DNA of 64,000 nt from Massilia sp. IC2-278 (GCF_020708045.1 NZ_JAJFES010000002.1:62001-126000), one strand, 5' to 3'. Shown: positions 1-13,361, counted from the first letter of the stretch. Notes: generated by a model not told the origin, from the letters alone. Numbers and translations are program-made.

Positions 1-1224
1 CATGATGCGCTCCTTGTGCGCCAGGTGCGGCTTGATCTCTTCGGCGGCCGCGGCAATGTTGGGACCGATCTGCCGTGCCATGTCGACGGCCAGCTTCTGG
101 AGAAAACGCCTCCCAATGCCGAGCTGCCTGGCAAGTTCGACCAGATGGTCCTGCGTGAGTTTTCCGGGTTCCGATTCGCCTGCGATGTCGAATGCAAACT
201 GTGGAGACAGCCCGGCATACACGCGAGTGCACATCATGTCGTAGAACGGCGCCAGGCGCAGCCCGCCCGGGGTCGCCAGCAAAGACAGGTTCTTTGCATG
301 GGAATCATTGTTCCCGACGCACAAATTGAAAAACAGCCAGCGCAACAGGTTACGCCGGTCCGGTGCAGGCTGGACCGACAGGGACAGTCTTTCGTAGCAG
401 TCCTTGAAGCTCGGTCCTCCTTCATATTCATATTTGGCTCCAGATTGCACGCCCAGCAACTGGCACAAATCGGCTTGCCACAGCCGGCGCAAGGAGCCAT
501 CCTGCTGGCGCACCCGGTCGTAACGCTCGACGAGACAGGCCTGTGCAATCGGCTGGTAATGAACGCGCGCAGTGGGCAGCCCGCACAGCGCCGCCGCGCG
601 CATCACGATCGTTTCGTTGACGGACGAGGCGAAGGTCTTGATGTCAGGACGCCCGATGTCCGGCTTGAGGATATGGGTGGCGGGAGCATTCCCCAGGGGA
701 CGCGACGGCATGCCCTGTTCGTCCAGACAGAGCAGTATCTTGAACTGCGCGCCGGACATCGACATGCGCGGCTTGGGCATGTCTTTCACCGCTTGCTCGA
801 TGGCTTCGCGCTCGGCCGACTGGGCGCTATCGGCATGCACCAGCACCTTTACCTGTTCCCAGGTCAAGGGTTGGTAGACGGGCGGCTGCGGCGTCTCGCC
901 TTCCGGTAGCAGCGTATAGGCGCCGGCACTCTCGCCGCCGATGCGCGCCAGCATGCCGAACACCGTGCTGACCTGTTCACGCAGGCCGATCACGGTGCGC
1001 TGCTCGCCTTCTGGCAAGAGGTTTTCAAAGAATGCGCCGATATAAGGCGTATCGATGGTTCCGGCTTGCAGCGGCACGTCGGGATGGATGGCTTCGGCTC
1101 CGCTCTTGCGCAACCATTCTTCGCTGTAGCTGAATGACAGTGGATCGGTATTGTGCAAGGTTCCGATCAAGCCATCGGGACCGTAGACCCACAAGGCAGA
1201 GGGAATGGGAAGCCGCGTTGCCAT
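1..1224 (-). CDS. hipA: HipA-family serine/threonine kinase toxin (3' end outside window)
   Basis: Toxin kinase of a HipBA type II module; E. coli HipA phosphorylates glutamyl-tRNA synthetase and induces dormancy. I translated 408 codons from the ATG at 1224, open to the window edge, so only the last residues (family length about 420-440) are missing. Visible family marks are MSMSGAQFKILL near residue 155, the ATP/autophosphorylation loop (E. coli S150 region), the catalytic stretch NNDSHAKN near residue 306, and LAPFYDMM just after it, the Mg-binding Asp region. The start overlaps the hipB stop as TGATG, so the pair is translationally coupled. The catalytic residues look intact, so an active toxin is expected (inference). 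Confidence 0.9.
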   Translation of the reverse strand, partial: MATRLPIPSALWVYGPDGLIGTLHNTDPLSFSYSEEWLRKSGAEAIHPDVPLQAGTIDTPYIGAFFENLLPEGEQRTVIGLREQVSTVFGMLARIGGESAGAYTLLPEGETPQPPVYQPLTWEQVKVLVHADSAQSAEREAIEQAVKDMPKPRMSMSGAQFKILLCLDEQGMPSRPLGNAPATHILKPDIGRPDIKTFASSVNETIVMRAAALCGLPTARVHYQPIAQACLVERYDRVRQQDGSLRRLWQADLCQLLGVQSGAKYEYEGGPSFKDCYERLSLSVQPAPDRRNLLRWLFFNLCVGNNDSHAKNLSLLATPGGLRLAPFYDMMCTRVYAGLSPQFAFDIAGESEPGKLTQDHLVELARQLGIGRRFLQKLAVDMARQIGPNIAAAAEEIKPHLAHKERIM

Positions 1225-1448
1225 CACGATTTCCTTCTGGCCGTCAGCTCCAGTCCCAGGAGGGACAGCACATCGAACACCTTTTGTACGTGCAAAGTTT
1301 CTTTGCCTCGTTCGAGATCGATGATAAAGCGGTTGCTCAAGCCGGCCAATCCAGCAACGTCGAGTTGCGTCAGGCCTTGTTCCTTACGTACATGCCGGAC
1401 CAACTGTCCAAGATGCGCCATGGTCGAGACGATTTCAGATGTGCTCAT
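1224..1448 (-). CDS. hipB: HipB-like XRE antitoxin / autorepressor
   Basis: A 74-residue helix-turn-helix protein: an XRE fold over residues 10-65, including GLTQLDVAGLAGLSNRFI, then a short basic tail. In HipBA systems HipB neutralises HipA and represses the operon. I chose the ATG at 1448 because GAGG lies 5 nt upstream. The ATG at 1469, seven codons earlier, lies inside the first operator palindrome and has no good Shine-Dalgarno. The stop overlaps the hipA ATG by one base. Four matching palindromes upstream suggest autoregulation. Identification rests on the HTH plus the adjacent hipA. Confidence 0.88.
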   Translation of the reverse strand: MSTSEIVSTMAHLGQLVRHVRKEQGLTQLDVAGLAGLSNRFIIDLERGKETLHVQKVFDVLSLLGLELTARRKS

Positions 1449-1460
1449 GTCGGCCTCAAT

Positions 1461-1626
1461 GTGATACATCGCTCACATTTTAGCATTCATGCTTCTAAAA
1501 AGCTTAAAAAGTGAGTTTACGCTCACATTTTATTCTAACGGGTCGTTTGGATGACATAAAGTGAGTGATCGTACACTTTTCAGCATTGTCGATGTCTCTC
1601 GCGTCATAAAGTGAGTGATCGTACAC
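1461..1626. promoter_or_regulatory. Array of four hipBA operator-like palindromes, 50-bp period
   Basis: Four 16-bp imperfect palindromes start at 1461, 1511, 1561 and 1611, exactly 50 bp apart. They read gtgatacatcgctcac, gtgagtttacgctcac and two identical gtgagtgatcgtacac. Shared form: GTGA-N8-TCAC, relaxed to ACAC in the distal pair. The site nearest the gene abuts the hipB Shine-Dalgarno. They are inferred HipB dimer sites because HipB proteins bind spaced inverted repeats upstream of their own operon. Confidence 0.75.
1477..1485 (-). promoter_or_regulatory. Possible extended -10 of the hipBA promoter
   Basis: On the minus strand the sequence TGCTAAAAT (TG-n-TAAAAT) sits directly beside operator 1, placing a transcription start inside that operator. 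No convincing -35 is seen, as expected for an extended -10 promoter. Weak evidence. Confidence 0.3.
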
Positions 1627-1635
1627 TTTATAAGC

Positions 1636-1663
1636 AAAAATGGACCGGCATGTACCGGTCCAT
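1636..1663 (-). terminator. Rho-independent terminator after the four-cysteine peptide genes
   Basis: On the minus strand, ATGGACCGG and CCGGTCCAT form a 9-bp perfect stem with a 6-nt loop, followed by TTTTTG. It lies 27 nt after the stop of the downstream peptide gene and separates that transcript from the hipBA operator region. Confidence 0.8.
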
Positions 1664-1689
1664 CGCGGGTCAAAGCATGAAGCAATAAC

Positions 1690-1869
1690 TTATGGGTAAT
1701 AAACCCAGCAAAGACGCTTGAAGGTCGTGCACTCGCCGGTTTCCTCGCAAATCATGCGCATGTCTTCGCACGATTCGAAGCTCGGCAAGGCAAATGCCGG
1801 CGCCATGGTCGACAGGCTGACACCCGATGCCACGGCGACGCAGAAGACTGCCTTCTTGAAGAAATTCAT
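1690..1869 (-). CDS. Secreted four-cysteine mini-protein, copy 2
   Basis: A 59-residue protein starting MNFFKKAVFCVAVASG. It has a basic n-region, a hydrophobic core and a probable signal peptidase site after APAFA, leaving a mature peptide of about 31 residues. The mature part has the spacing C-x6-C-x5-C-x6-C (ESC, MIC, GEC, RLC), the same as the neighbouring upstream gene, plus a shared TF(K/R)RLC block. That points to tandem duplication and two disulphides in the periplasm or outside the cell. A strong GGGAGGG Shine-Dalgarno precedes the ATG. I recognise no named family. Bacteriocin, enzyme inhibitor or small structural protein are all open. Confidence 0.7.
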   Translation of the reverse strand: MNFFKKAVFCVAVASGVSLSTMAPAFALPSFESCEDMRMICEETGECTTFKRLCWVYYP

Positions 1870-1920
1870 GATCCCTCCCCTTTTTATAGTCTGCTTGTGC
1901 GGCTGGTCTGCCTTTGCGGA

Positions 1921-2103
1921 TTAATCCAGGCCGTAGATGCTGCACAGGCGGCGGAAGGTGCCGCAGTCGCCGCCTGCGTAGCAAGCTTCTTGCATCGCCA
2001 GGCAGGTTTCATAGGTAGGACGGGCCCAGGCTGGACCCATCGACGAGACCATGACGCCAGCGGCTACAGCAGCAGCGAAAACAGTTTTCTTCAATTTATT
2101 CAT
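1921..2103 (-). CDS. Secreted four-cysteine mini-protein, copy 1
   Basis: A 60-residue protein starting MNKLKKTVFAAAVAAGVM. Its Sec signal peptide probably ends at PAWA, giving a mature peptide of about 33 residues. Cysteines sit in the pattern C-x6-C-x5-C-x6-C (ETC, EAC, GDC, RLC), the same spacing as the gene 51 bp downstream. A GGAG Shine-Dalgarno precedes the ATG. The two genes probably share one transcript ending at the hairpin near 1650. The function is unknown. Mature sequences differ widely outside the cysteines and the TF-R-LC block, so the copies have diverged under structural constraint (inference). Confidence 0.72.
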   Translation of the reverse strand: MNKLKKTVFAAAVAAGVMVSSMGPAWARPTYETCLAMQEACYAGGDCGTFRRLCSIYGLD

Positions 2104-2178
2104 TACGCTTCTCCAGGTAGGTAGAACAGGTATGCGAATAGAATTTCATGAACTGCGCCATCAAAATAACGGCCATTG

Positions 2179-2207
2179 ATGCTATCACTGCGGTTTTTTG
2201 ATGGCAA
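2179..2207 (-). promoter_or_regulatory. Candidate sigma-70 promoter for the four-cysteine peptides
   Basis: Minus strand TTGCCA (2207-2202), a 17-bp spacer and TAGCAT (2184-2179) lie about 75 bp before the first peptide ATG. This is only a match by eye. Confidence 0.3.
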
Positions 2208-2419
2208 AATATATTTTCAACCGCCTTGCATTTTGTATTTACTGATTTATGCTGAATAAATATCAGTCACGTGCCATGCATATTTTCTGGCCTATTGTCG
2301 TGTTATCGGATTAACGACACACGACAAATCACGCTGTATCCAACATGCCTTTCTTTTTCGATCCAAAGCCAGCGCGCCGAGTGCGGTGACAAACGTGTTT
2401 GCGCAATCTTGTCGCGCTA
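2208..2419. other. AT-richer intergenic stretch, no gene seen
   Basis: Together with the peptide promoter region this makes 316 bp without a gene between the peptide operon and the fusion gene. It is more AT-rich than its surroundings. I see no RNA gene, no clear terminator for the fusion gene and no repeat. Confidence 0.5.
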
Positions 2420-3607
2420 TCAGTTCTCCCAACGCAAGCCATACGGCAGAGTGGCCGGTCCGAATACAAAGTGCAGTACGCGGCGCCGACCGGTGCCGGA
2501 TGCTTTCGATGAGGCATGCAGGACCAGCGGACGCATGACCAGGGCGTCGCCCCGTTCGAGCACGCAGGACTCTAGCGGCTGTGCCTGACGCAATGCCGCT
2601 ACCTCATCGGTTGTCAGCCTGCCCTGGAGGTGGCTACCCGCGACGAACTGCAGCGGCCCATCAGCTTCCCGGCAAGGATCGAGATGCAGCCGCACCGCCA
2701 CCAGTTGCGCAAGCACCTGCGCCGGCGGCTGGACAAAGACACTGCCTTCCTTCTCCGACCATCCCTTCAAGGCAGGATGGTCGACGCGCTGCGTCACCGG
2801 GATACCGAGATCCTGGTGCATCGGCACCAGCCAGTTGCGCTCCTGCGATTTCTCGAAATAGGTGCACTGAGCAGCAACGTGGTCATCTGGCAGCAGGCTT
2901 GCAATATCGGGATGGCCGCGCAGGCGCGCAACGAGGGCCTGGCACCAGTCCTCGTGCAGGAGGCGGCGTGAACCGGCGGCATTCGGCGCCAGTTCGGCAA
3001 TGGAAGACAATGCCCAGTCGCATTCGGCCGTGGTGAGGACGTCGGTCACTGCCGTGAAACCCTTGCAAGCAAATGCCTGCTTGATGCCTGGAATGCTCAT
3101 GCGATCATTCAGTTTCAGCTGCCAATAACCGACATCGATCCAGCGGCCGAATTTCAGTCCGACTTCGCTGAAATGCGCAACCTTCTCGAACCCCATGCGC
3201 TCATGCAGGCGTACGCTCGCTTCGTTCGGCTGCGCGATGCCGCCAATGACGAGGTGCAGGCCGCGCTCGCGCAGTTCCGCCAGCAGTGCTCCGTATAGTT
3301 GGCGCCCTGCTCCCTGGCCCGCATGCTCCGGCGCCATATAGATTGAGCTCTCGACCGAATAACGATACGCCGCGCGGACCCGCCATTTCGTCGCGTAGGC
3401 ATAGCCGGCCAGCGTGTCGCCTTCCAGCATGACCAGCCAGGGCAGCCCGGCTTCCACGACAGCGGCAATGCGTTGCGCCATCTCTGCGGCTGTCACTGGC
3501 ACTTCTTCGAAGCTGATCGTGGTGGTGGCGATGTAATGGTTATAGATGGCACAGATCGCGTCGGCATCGGCAGCGCGTGCGGGACGGATGATGCGTTGTG
3601 GTGTCAT
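2420..3607 (-). CDS. GNAT acetyltransferase - phytanoyl-CoA dioxygenase (PhyH-like) fusion
   Basis: A 395-residue two-domain protein. Residues 1-166 are a GNAT domain of the phosphinothricin acetyltransferase type: start RPARAADADAICAIYNHY, acetyl-CoA loop EHAGQGAGRQLYG near 94-106, and RLHERMGFEKV near 133-143. Residues 170-395 look like a PhyH Fe(II)/2-oxoglutarate dioxygenase: H264-x-D266 (MHQDLG), GPLQFVAGSH near 317-326, H364 (LHASS) and R375 for 2-oxoglutarate. The linker is only a few residues, with an internal Met at 170 that has no Shine-Dalgarno, so one polypeptide is likely. Substrates are unknown. Acetylation coupled to hydroxylation of one small amino compound is conjecture. Confidence 0.85.
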   Translation of the reverse strand: MTPQRIIRPARAADADAICAIYNHYIATTTISFEEVPVTAAEMAQRIAAVVEAGLPWLVMLEGDTLAGYAYATKWRVRAAYRYSVESSIYMAPEHAGQGAGRQLYGALLAELRERGLHLVIGGIAQPNEASVRLHERMGFEKVAHFSEVGLKFGRWIDVGYWQLKLNDRMSIPGIKQAFACKGFTAVTDVLTTAECDWALSSIAELAPNAAGSRRLLHEDWCQALVARLRGHPDIASLLPDDHVAAQCTYFEKSQERNWLVPMHQDLGIPVTQRVDHPALKGWSEKEGSVFVQPPAQVLAQLVAVRLHLDPCREADGPLQFVAGSHLQGRLTTDEVAALRQAQPLESCVLERGDALVMRPLVLHASSKASGTGRRRVLHFVFGPATLPYGLRWEN

Positions 3608-3843
3608 GGGTCAGGAACCGTTCGGGTGGGTACACTCGGCAATTATGCCTGCTTCGGCCTTATCTCTCTGGATGGGTCTACAGCAGGTGAGAAACCGCGT
3701 CTTGCGATCTTTGCGCTCTGCCAAATCATGGAGCGAGCGTGAAAGAGAGAATCGAAAGTTGTATGCATCTCAGTGCGGGTAACGAGACCCGTATTGGGAG
3801 GCCACGACGATTACTTTTACGTCGGCATAAGGACGGCGACAAA

Positions 3844-4221
3844 ATGAGCATACGTGTACTACTGGCATTTTGGAGCATGTGTGCCGTCACAACATCCAGC
3901 GCCCAGGACAAGGCCATTTATCCTGCACCTGCCAAACCTCTCACTGCCGAGTACACGATTTATTCAGGTGGCATTGGGGATGAGCAGCCTCCGACCATGG
4001 ACGACCGCAAGCTCGCTGTCGAGGTGAAGGGCAAGGCTGCGAAAGACATCTTCGATTCGCTTTATCCGGACGTGCACGGAGTAAGTTGCGGCGATGAAAA
4101 AGGAGAGCGGCTGCGTAGGAAGAGGAAGATATGGTGTACGTATTCACCACATGGAGGTTACCGATGCTTTTTGGGTTTCAATCTGCGAACGGGTGAAAGC
4201 ATTTCAGGGGGAGCTTGCTGA
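3844..4221 (+). CDS. Small exported protein of unknown function
   Basis: A 125-residue protein. I start it at the ATG at 3844 because AAGGA precedes it by about 10 nt and MSIRVLLAFWSMCAVTTSSAQ then forms a signal peptide cleaved at SSA/QD. An in-frame start at 3739 would bury this signal behind a basic stretch. The mature part is polar, with four cysteines in its second half (VSC, IWC, YRC, GAC), suggesting disulphides in the periplasm. No family is recognised. The stop falls shortly before the next gene's start, so the two are probably co-transcribed. Confidence 0.6.
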   Translation: MSIRVLLAFWSMCAVTTSSAQDKAIYPAPAKPLTAEYTIYSGGIGDEQPPTMDDRKLAVEVKGKAAKDIFDSLYPDVHGVSCGDEKGERLRRKRKIWCTYSPHGGYRCFLGFNLRTGESISGGAC

Positions 4222-4256
4222 TATTCATTCAAGCACGACCTCGGAGAACTACCCGA

Positions 4257-4625
4257 ATGTTACGTCCGTATTACCGTTTAATATTAGCGCAGCTAGCGCT
4301 CGTCATCCTCCTGCATCCCGGTGCTGCGCTGGCCGAGGTCAGCGACAAGGAGCCGACATCCGGCCTTTTCTGGACAGTGGGGATCGGGGCAGCCATGTTA
4401 TGCCTGTTGGGAACTCGCATCAAACCCTGGCTGGGAGCCGCTATCTTTGTTCTGGCTGTGCTCTGGTTCATCAGCTTGTTCGCAGAGATTCATTCTCCGG
4501 ACGTTGGTCCTCATCTCCTGGGGAAACAAGGGGCTGGCTATTATTGGCAAGCGTACGCGGCATTCAGCGTAGTCGTAGGCGGATTCGTTACCGGCTATTT
4601 CTGGCATAGACGAATATCGTCCTGA
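4257..4625 (+). CDS. Small membrane protein of unknown function
   Basis: A 122-residue protein. The ATG at 4257 has GGAG 8 nt upstream. An earlier in-frame ATG at 4215 overlaps the preceding gene. The N-terminus LILAQLALVILLHPGAALAE looks like a signal peptide ending ALA. It is followed by two or three hydrophobic segments (LFWTVGIGAAMLCLLG, WLGAAIFVLAVLWFISLF, and a C-terminal AFSVVVGGFVTGYF). A short basic end suggests a cytoplasmic C-terminus. I do not recognise the family. It pairs with the small exported gene 35 bp upstream. Confidence 0.6.
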   Translation: MLRPYYRLILAQLALVILLHPGAALAEVSDKEPTSGLFWTVGIGAAMLCLLGTRIKPWLGAAIFVLAVLWFISLFAEIHSPDVGPHLLGKQGAGYYWQAYAAFSVVVGGFVTGYFWHRRISS

Positions 4626-4632
4626 ATTCGAA

Positions 4633-4664
4633 GGGCAAAAAAAACGGCACCCGAAGGTGCCGTT
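4633..4664 (-). terminator. Terminator of the rpoBC transcript
   Basis: AACGGCACC/GGTGCCGTT stem with a TTCG tetraloop. On the minus strand it is followed by eight T, a strong intrinsic terminator 24 nt after the rpoC stop. The same hairpin may weakly stop the convergent plus-strand gene. Confidence 0.9.
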
Positions 4665-4688
4665 CTTGTCCAGCTAGCGAAGAAGAGA

Positions 4689-7600
4689 TTACTCCGCGTC
4701 GCCGTGATGCTCCGTGGTTTGCGCCTGAGCCTGATCTTCCATCGCCTGCAGCTCGGCAGCCATGTTGGCCTTCTCCTGCTGCAGCAGCGCCTGACGCTCT
4801 TCCGCTTCCCACACTTCCTTCTCCTTGCGGGCGCGGTGGAATGCCAGACCGGTACCGCCAGGAATCAGGCGGCCGACGATGACGTTCTCTTTCAGGCCGC
4901 GCAGACCGTCGCGCTTGCCCATGATCGCCGCTTCGGTCAGCACGCGGGTGGTTTCCTGGAACGATGCGGCCGAGATGAACGAATCGGTCGACAGCGATGC
5001 CTTGGTAATACCCAGCAGCACGTTTTCGTAGGTCGCTTGCAGTTTGCCTGCGGCTTCCATGCGGTCGTTCTCTTCCAGCAGCTCCGAACGTTCCACCTGC
5101 TCGCCGACGATGTAGTCGGTGTCGCCGGCTTCCACGATCTGCACGCGGCGCAGCATCTGACGAACAATCACTTCGATGTGCTTGTCGTTGATCTTCACGC
5201 CCTGCAGACGGTAGACGTCCTGCACTTCGTCGACGATGTAGCGGGCCAGTGCTTCGATACCCAGCAGGCGCAGGATGTCTTGCGGATCGGCCGGGCCGTC
5301 CACGATCATCTCGCCCTTGTTCACCACCTGGCCGTCGTGCACCAGCACTTGCTTGTCCTTGGTAATCAGGAACTCGTGCTTGTTGCCGTCCATGTCCGTG
5401 ATTTCCAGACGCTGCTTACCTTTGGTTTCCTTACCGAAGGCAACCGTACCGGTGACTTCCGCCAGCATGCCCGCGTCTTTCGGCGAACGTGCTTCGAACA
5501 GTTCGGCAACGCGCGGCAGACCACCGGTAATGTCACGGGTCTTCTGCGATTCGGTCGGGATACGTGCCAGCACTTCACCCACCGACACCGTCTGTCCATC
5601 CTTGACCATGATCAGTGCGCCAACCTGGAAACCGATCGTCACGGCGTGTTCGGTGCCGGCGATCTTGACTTCCTGGTTTTCGTCGTTCAGCAGCTTGACC
5701 TGCGGACGCAGCACCTTGCCCGAACCGCGGCGCTTCGGATCGATCGCGACCAGGGTCGACAGACCGGTCACTTCGTCGACCTGGCGAGCGACGGTGACGC
5801 CCTCTTCCACGTTCTCGAAGCGGATCGTGCCGCCGTATTCCGTAATGATCGGACGGGTCAGCGGATCCCAGGTTGCCAGGGCGGTGCCGGCTTTCACCGT
5901 CAGGCCGTCCTTGACGATCAGGGTCGCACCGTACGGCACCTTGTGGCGCTCGCGCTCGCGGCCGTGGTCGTCCGTGATCAGCACTTCGCCGGAACGCGAA
6001 ATGACGATCTGGGCGCCCTTGCCGTTGGTGACGTAACGCATGGTCGCGGTGAAGCGGACCGTGCCGTTCGACTTGGCTTCGACCGACGAGGCCACTGCCG
6101 CACGCGATGCCGCACCACCGATGTGGAAGGTACGCATGGTCAGCTGGGTACCCGGCTCACCGATCGACTGTGCCGCCACGACGCCGACTGCTTCGCCGCT
6201 GTTGACCAGCATGCCGCGGCCGAGGTCACGGCCGTAGCACTTGGCGCACAGGCCGTAGCGCGTGTCGCAGTTCAGCGGGGTGCGGACCTTGACTTCGTCG
6301 ATGCCGACGCGTTCGATCTCTTCGACCATGTCTTCGTCCAGCAGCGTGCCGGCTTCGTACAGGGTTGCCTGCGTTTCCGGATTGACGACGTCGGTACCGG
6401 TCACGCGGCCGAGGATACGGTCGCGCAGCGGTTCGATGACTTCACCGCCTTCGACCATCGCCTTCATGTGCGTGCCGTTGGTGGTGCCGCAATCGTCCTC
6501 GATGACCACCAGATCCTGGGTCACGTCGACCAGGCGGCGGGTCAGGTAACCCGAGTTCGCGGTCTTCAGTGCCGTATCCGCCAGACCTTTACGAGCGCCG
6601 TGGGTCGAGATGAAGTACTGCAACACGTTCAGGCCTTCGCGGAAGTTCGCGGTAATCGGCGTTTCGATAATCGAACCGTCCGGTTTCGCCATCAGGCCAC
6701 GCATACCCGCCAGCTGGCGGATCTGGGCTGCCGAACCACGGGCGCCCGAGTCGGCCATCATGTAAATCGCGTTGAACGATTCCTGGGTGCCCTCGGTGCC
6801 GTCGCGCTTGGTGACCGGCTCGACTTTCAGCTGGTCCATCATCGCCTTGCCGACTTCGTCCGAGGTCTTGCCCCAGATGTCGACGACCTTGTTGTAACGC
6901 TCGCCGGCGGTGACCAGACCCGAAGCGTACTGCTGCTCGATCTGCTTCACTTCCGCTTCGGCGGTCGCGATCATGCCCTTCTTGACGTCCGGGATCAGCA
7001 TGTCGTCGACAGCGATCGAGATACCGGCGCGGGTTGCCAGGCGGAAGCCCGACTGCATCAGCTTGTCGGCGAAGACGACGGTGGCACGCAGACCGCACTT
7101 GCGGAACGACGTGTTGATCAGCTTCGAGATTTCCTTCTTCTTCAGGGCACGGTTCAGCACGCTGAACGGCAGGCCCTTCGGCAGGATTTCCGACAGGATG
7201 GCGCGGCCGACGGTCGTCTCGTAACGGGTGACCGTACGCTCGAACTCATCGGTGCCGCCCACGCGTGGGTACTCGACGATACGCACGGTGATGCGGGTCG
7301 CCAGTTCGACTTCCTTGTTGTCGTACGCGCGGATGACTTCCGACACGTCCGGGAACATCATGCCTTCGCCCTTGGCGTTGATCGCCTCGCGGGTCGCGTA
7401 GTACAGACCCAGCACGATATCCTGGGACGGCACGATCGACGGTTCGCCGTTCGACGGGAACAGGATGTTGTTCGAAGCCAGCATCAGGGTGCGGGCTTCC
7501 ATCTGTGCTTCGATCGACAGCGGGACGTGGACTGCCATCTGGTCACCGTCGAAGTCGGCGTTGAACGCCGCGCAGACCAGCGGGTGCAGCTGGATTGCTT

Positions 7601-8933
7601 TGCCTTCGATCAGGACCGGCTCGAACGCCTGGATACCGAGACGGTGCAGGGTTGGTGCACGGTTCAGCATGACCGGGTGTTCTTTGATGACATCTTCCAG
7701 GATGTCCCAGACCACCGGTTCCTGGATTTCGACCAGTTTCTTCGCCGCCTTGATGGTCGTAGCCAGACCCATCAGTTCGAGCTTGTTGAAGATGAACGGC
7801 TTGAACAGTTCCAGGGCCATCAGCTTCGGCAGGCCGCACTGGTGCAGTTTCAGCTGTGGACCGACCACGATGACCGAACGGCCCGAGTAGTCGACGCGCT
7901 TGCCCAGCAAGTTCTGACGGAAACGACCGCCCTTACCCTTGATCATCTCGGCCAGCGACTTCAGCGGACGCTTGTTGGCGCCGGTCATCGCTTTGCCGCG
8001 ACGGCCGTTGTCCAGCAGCGAGTCGACCGCTTCCTGCAGCATGCGCTTTTCGTTACGCGTAATGATTTCCGGCGCGCGCAGTTCCATCAGGCGCTTCAGG
8101 CGGTTATTACGGTTGATGACGCGGCGATACAGGTCGTTCAGGTCCGAGGTCGCGAAACGGCCGCCGTCCAGAGGGACGAGCGGACGCAGCTCCGGCGGCA
8201 GGACCGGGAGCACTTCCATGATCATCCAGTCAGGCTTGATGCCCGAACGCTGGAATGCCTCGAGCACTTTCAGGCGCTTGGCGTATTTCTTGATCTTGGC
8301 TTCGGATTTCGATTCCTTCAGTTCCACGCGCAGGGCTTCGGCATCGCGGTGGATGTCGATCGAGCGCAGCAGTTCACGGATACCTTCGGCGCCCATGTAG
8401 GCGGTGAAGTCGTCGCCGTACTCTTCGTACTTGGCGGCGTAATCGTCTTCCGACATGATCTGGCACTTCTTCAGCGGGGTCATGCCAGGATCGGTGACCA
8501 CATATGCTTCGAAGTACAGCACGCGTTCGATATCGCGCAGGGTCATGTCCAGGACCATGCCCAGACGCGACGGCAGCGACTTCAGGAACCAGATGTGCGC
8601 GGTTGGCGAGGCCAGTTCGATGTGGCCCATGCGCTCGCGGCGCACTTTAGCGAGCGTGACTTCGACGCCGCACTTTTCGCAGATGACGCCGCGGTGCTTC
8701 AGGCGCTTGTACTTGCCGCACAGGCATTCGTAATCCTTGATCGGGCCAAAGATCTTGGCGCAGAACAGGCCGTCACGCTCAGGCTTGAAGGTACGGTAGT
8801 TGATGGTCTCGGGCTTCTTGACTTCACCGAACGACCACGAACGAATTTTTTCGGGCGACGCCAGGCCAATCTTGATGGCGTCGAAGCTTTCATTTTGCTG
8901 TACTTGCTTGAATAGATCGAGCAGTGCTTTCAT
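4689..8933 (-). CDS. rpoC: RNA polymerase subunit beta'
   Basis: The 1414-residue beta' subunit forms the catalytic centre and DNA clamp of RNA polymerase with RpoB. Visible marks: N-terminal zinc site [20 protein letters not shown] (about 70-90), the metal-binding NADFDGD motif at about 458-464 (the three Asp that hold catalytic Mg), and the second zinc site [15 protein letters not shown]. Length matches the E. coli protein (1407). The ATG at 8933 follows a GGAG. It is the last gene of the cluster, 136 bp after rpoB, and is followed by a strong terminator. Confidence 0.99.
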   Translation of the reverse strand: MKALLDLFKQVQQNESFDAIKIGLASPEKIRSWSFGEVKKPETINYRTFKPERDGLFCAKIFGPIKDYECLCGKYKRLKHRGVICEKCGVEVTLAKVRRERMGHIELASPTAHIWFLKSLPSRLGMVLDMTLRDIERVLYFEAYVVTDPGMTPLKKCQIMSEDDYAAKYEEYGDDFTAYMGAEGIRELLRSIDIHRDAEALRVELKESKSEAKIKKYAKRLKVLEAFQRSGIKPDWMIMEVLPVLPPELRPLVPLDGGRFATSDLNDLYRRVINRNNRLKRLMELRAPEIITRNEKRMLQEAVDSLLDNGRRGKAMTGANKRPLKSLAEMIKGKGGRFRQNLLGKRVDYSGRSVIVVGPQLKLHQCGLPKLMALELFKPFIFNKLELMGLATTIKAAKKLVEIQEPVVWDILEDVIKEHPVMLNRAPTLHRLGIQAFEPVLIEGKAIQLHPLVCAAFNADFDGDQMAVHVPLSIEAQMEARTLMLASNNILFPSNGEPSIVPSQDIVLGLYYATREAINAKGEGMMFPDVSEVIRAYDNKEVELATRITVRIVEYPRVGGTDEFERTVTRYETTVGRAILSEILPKGLPFSVLNRALKKKEISKLINTSFRKCGLRATVVFADKLMQSGFRLATRAGISIAVDDMLIPDVKKGMIATAEAEVKQIEQQYASGLVTAGERYNKVVDIWGKTSDEVGKAMMDQLKVEPVTKRDGTEGTQESFNAIYMMADSGARGSAAQIRQLAGMRGLMAKPDGSIIETPITANFREGLNVLQYFISTHGARKGLADTALKTANSGYLTRRLVDVTQDLVVIEDDCGTTNGTHMKAMVEGGEVIEPLRDRILGRVTGTDVVNPETQATLYEAGTLLDEDMVEEIERVGIDEVKVRTPLNCDTRYGLCAKCYGRDLGRGMLVNSGEAVGVVAAQSIGEPGTQLTMRTFHIGGAASRAAVASSVEAKSNGTVRFTATMRYVTNGKGAQIVISRSGEVLITDDHGRERERHKVPYGATLIVKDGLTVKAGTALATWDPLTRPIITEYGGTIRFENVEEGVTVARQVDEVTGLSTLVAIDPKRRGSGKVLRPQVKLLNDENQEVKIAGTEHAVTIGFQVGALIMVKDGQTVSVGEVLARIPTESQKTRDITGGLPRVAELFEARSPKDAGMLAEVTGTVAFGKETKGKQRLEITDMDGNKHEFLITKDKQVLVHDGQVVNKGEMIVDGPADPQDILRLLGIEALARYIVDEVQDVYRLQGVKINDKHIEVIVRQMLRRVQIVEAGDTDYIVGEQVERSELLEENDRMEAAGKLQATYENVLLGITKASLSTDSFISAASFQETTRVLTEAAIMGKRDGLRGLKENVIVGRLIPGGTGLAFHRARKEKEVWEAEERQALLQQEKANMAAELQAMEDQAQAQTTEHHGDAE

Positions 8934-8968
8934 GTATCACTCCAGAGGTGACTAAATTTCAATGCGAA

Positions 8969-9060
8969 ACGCGCTGACTACAGCGCGTCTCAAACCAAGC
9001 GGCATTTTGAAAGGGGAACGGGAGTAGTTGGGGACTCCCGCTCGTAAAACAAGCCCTTTC
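8969..9060 (-). other. Two hairpins in the rpoB-rpoC spacer
   Basis: The spacer holds a perfect ACGCGCTG-ACTA-CAGCGCGT stem (8969-8988). It also holds a longer broken stem, in which a CGGGAGT/ACTCCCG helix is flanked by AAAGGG/CCCTTT (about 9010-9060). Neither has a T-run, so they are more likely RNase processing or mRNA stability elements than terminators (inference). Confidence 0.5.
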
Positions 9061-9069
9061 GTCTGCTTC

Positions 9070-13179
<4,110 letters not shown>

Positions 13180-13361
13180 GGACACTCCGTGAGTGACAGA
13201 AAGGATGAGAATTCAGGGATTGCCAGTGGCGGCGTGCCACATACAAGGCCTCAAGTCTCTTCGTGTTCCGCCGGATGAAAAGGACAGGCTACTGCTGTGT
13301 TACGATTTAAACTGTGTTGCCGATACAGCCATGCAGGTGTTGCGTTTGCCGCAGGGACGAC

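Noticed and set aside
16..909. Plus-strand 297-codon frame at the left edge
   Set aside because: It lies antisense to a clear hipA with all kinase motifs. The protein is Gln/Arg-rich and featureless.
1461..1626. CRISPR-like array (four repeats, 50-bp period)
   Set aside because: Repeats are only 16 bp, palindromic and degenerate. They sit directly before hipB, and no cas genes are near. Operators explain them better.
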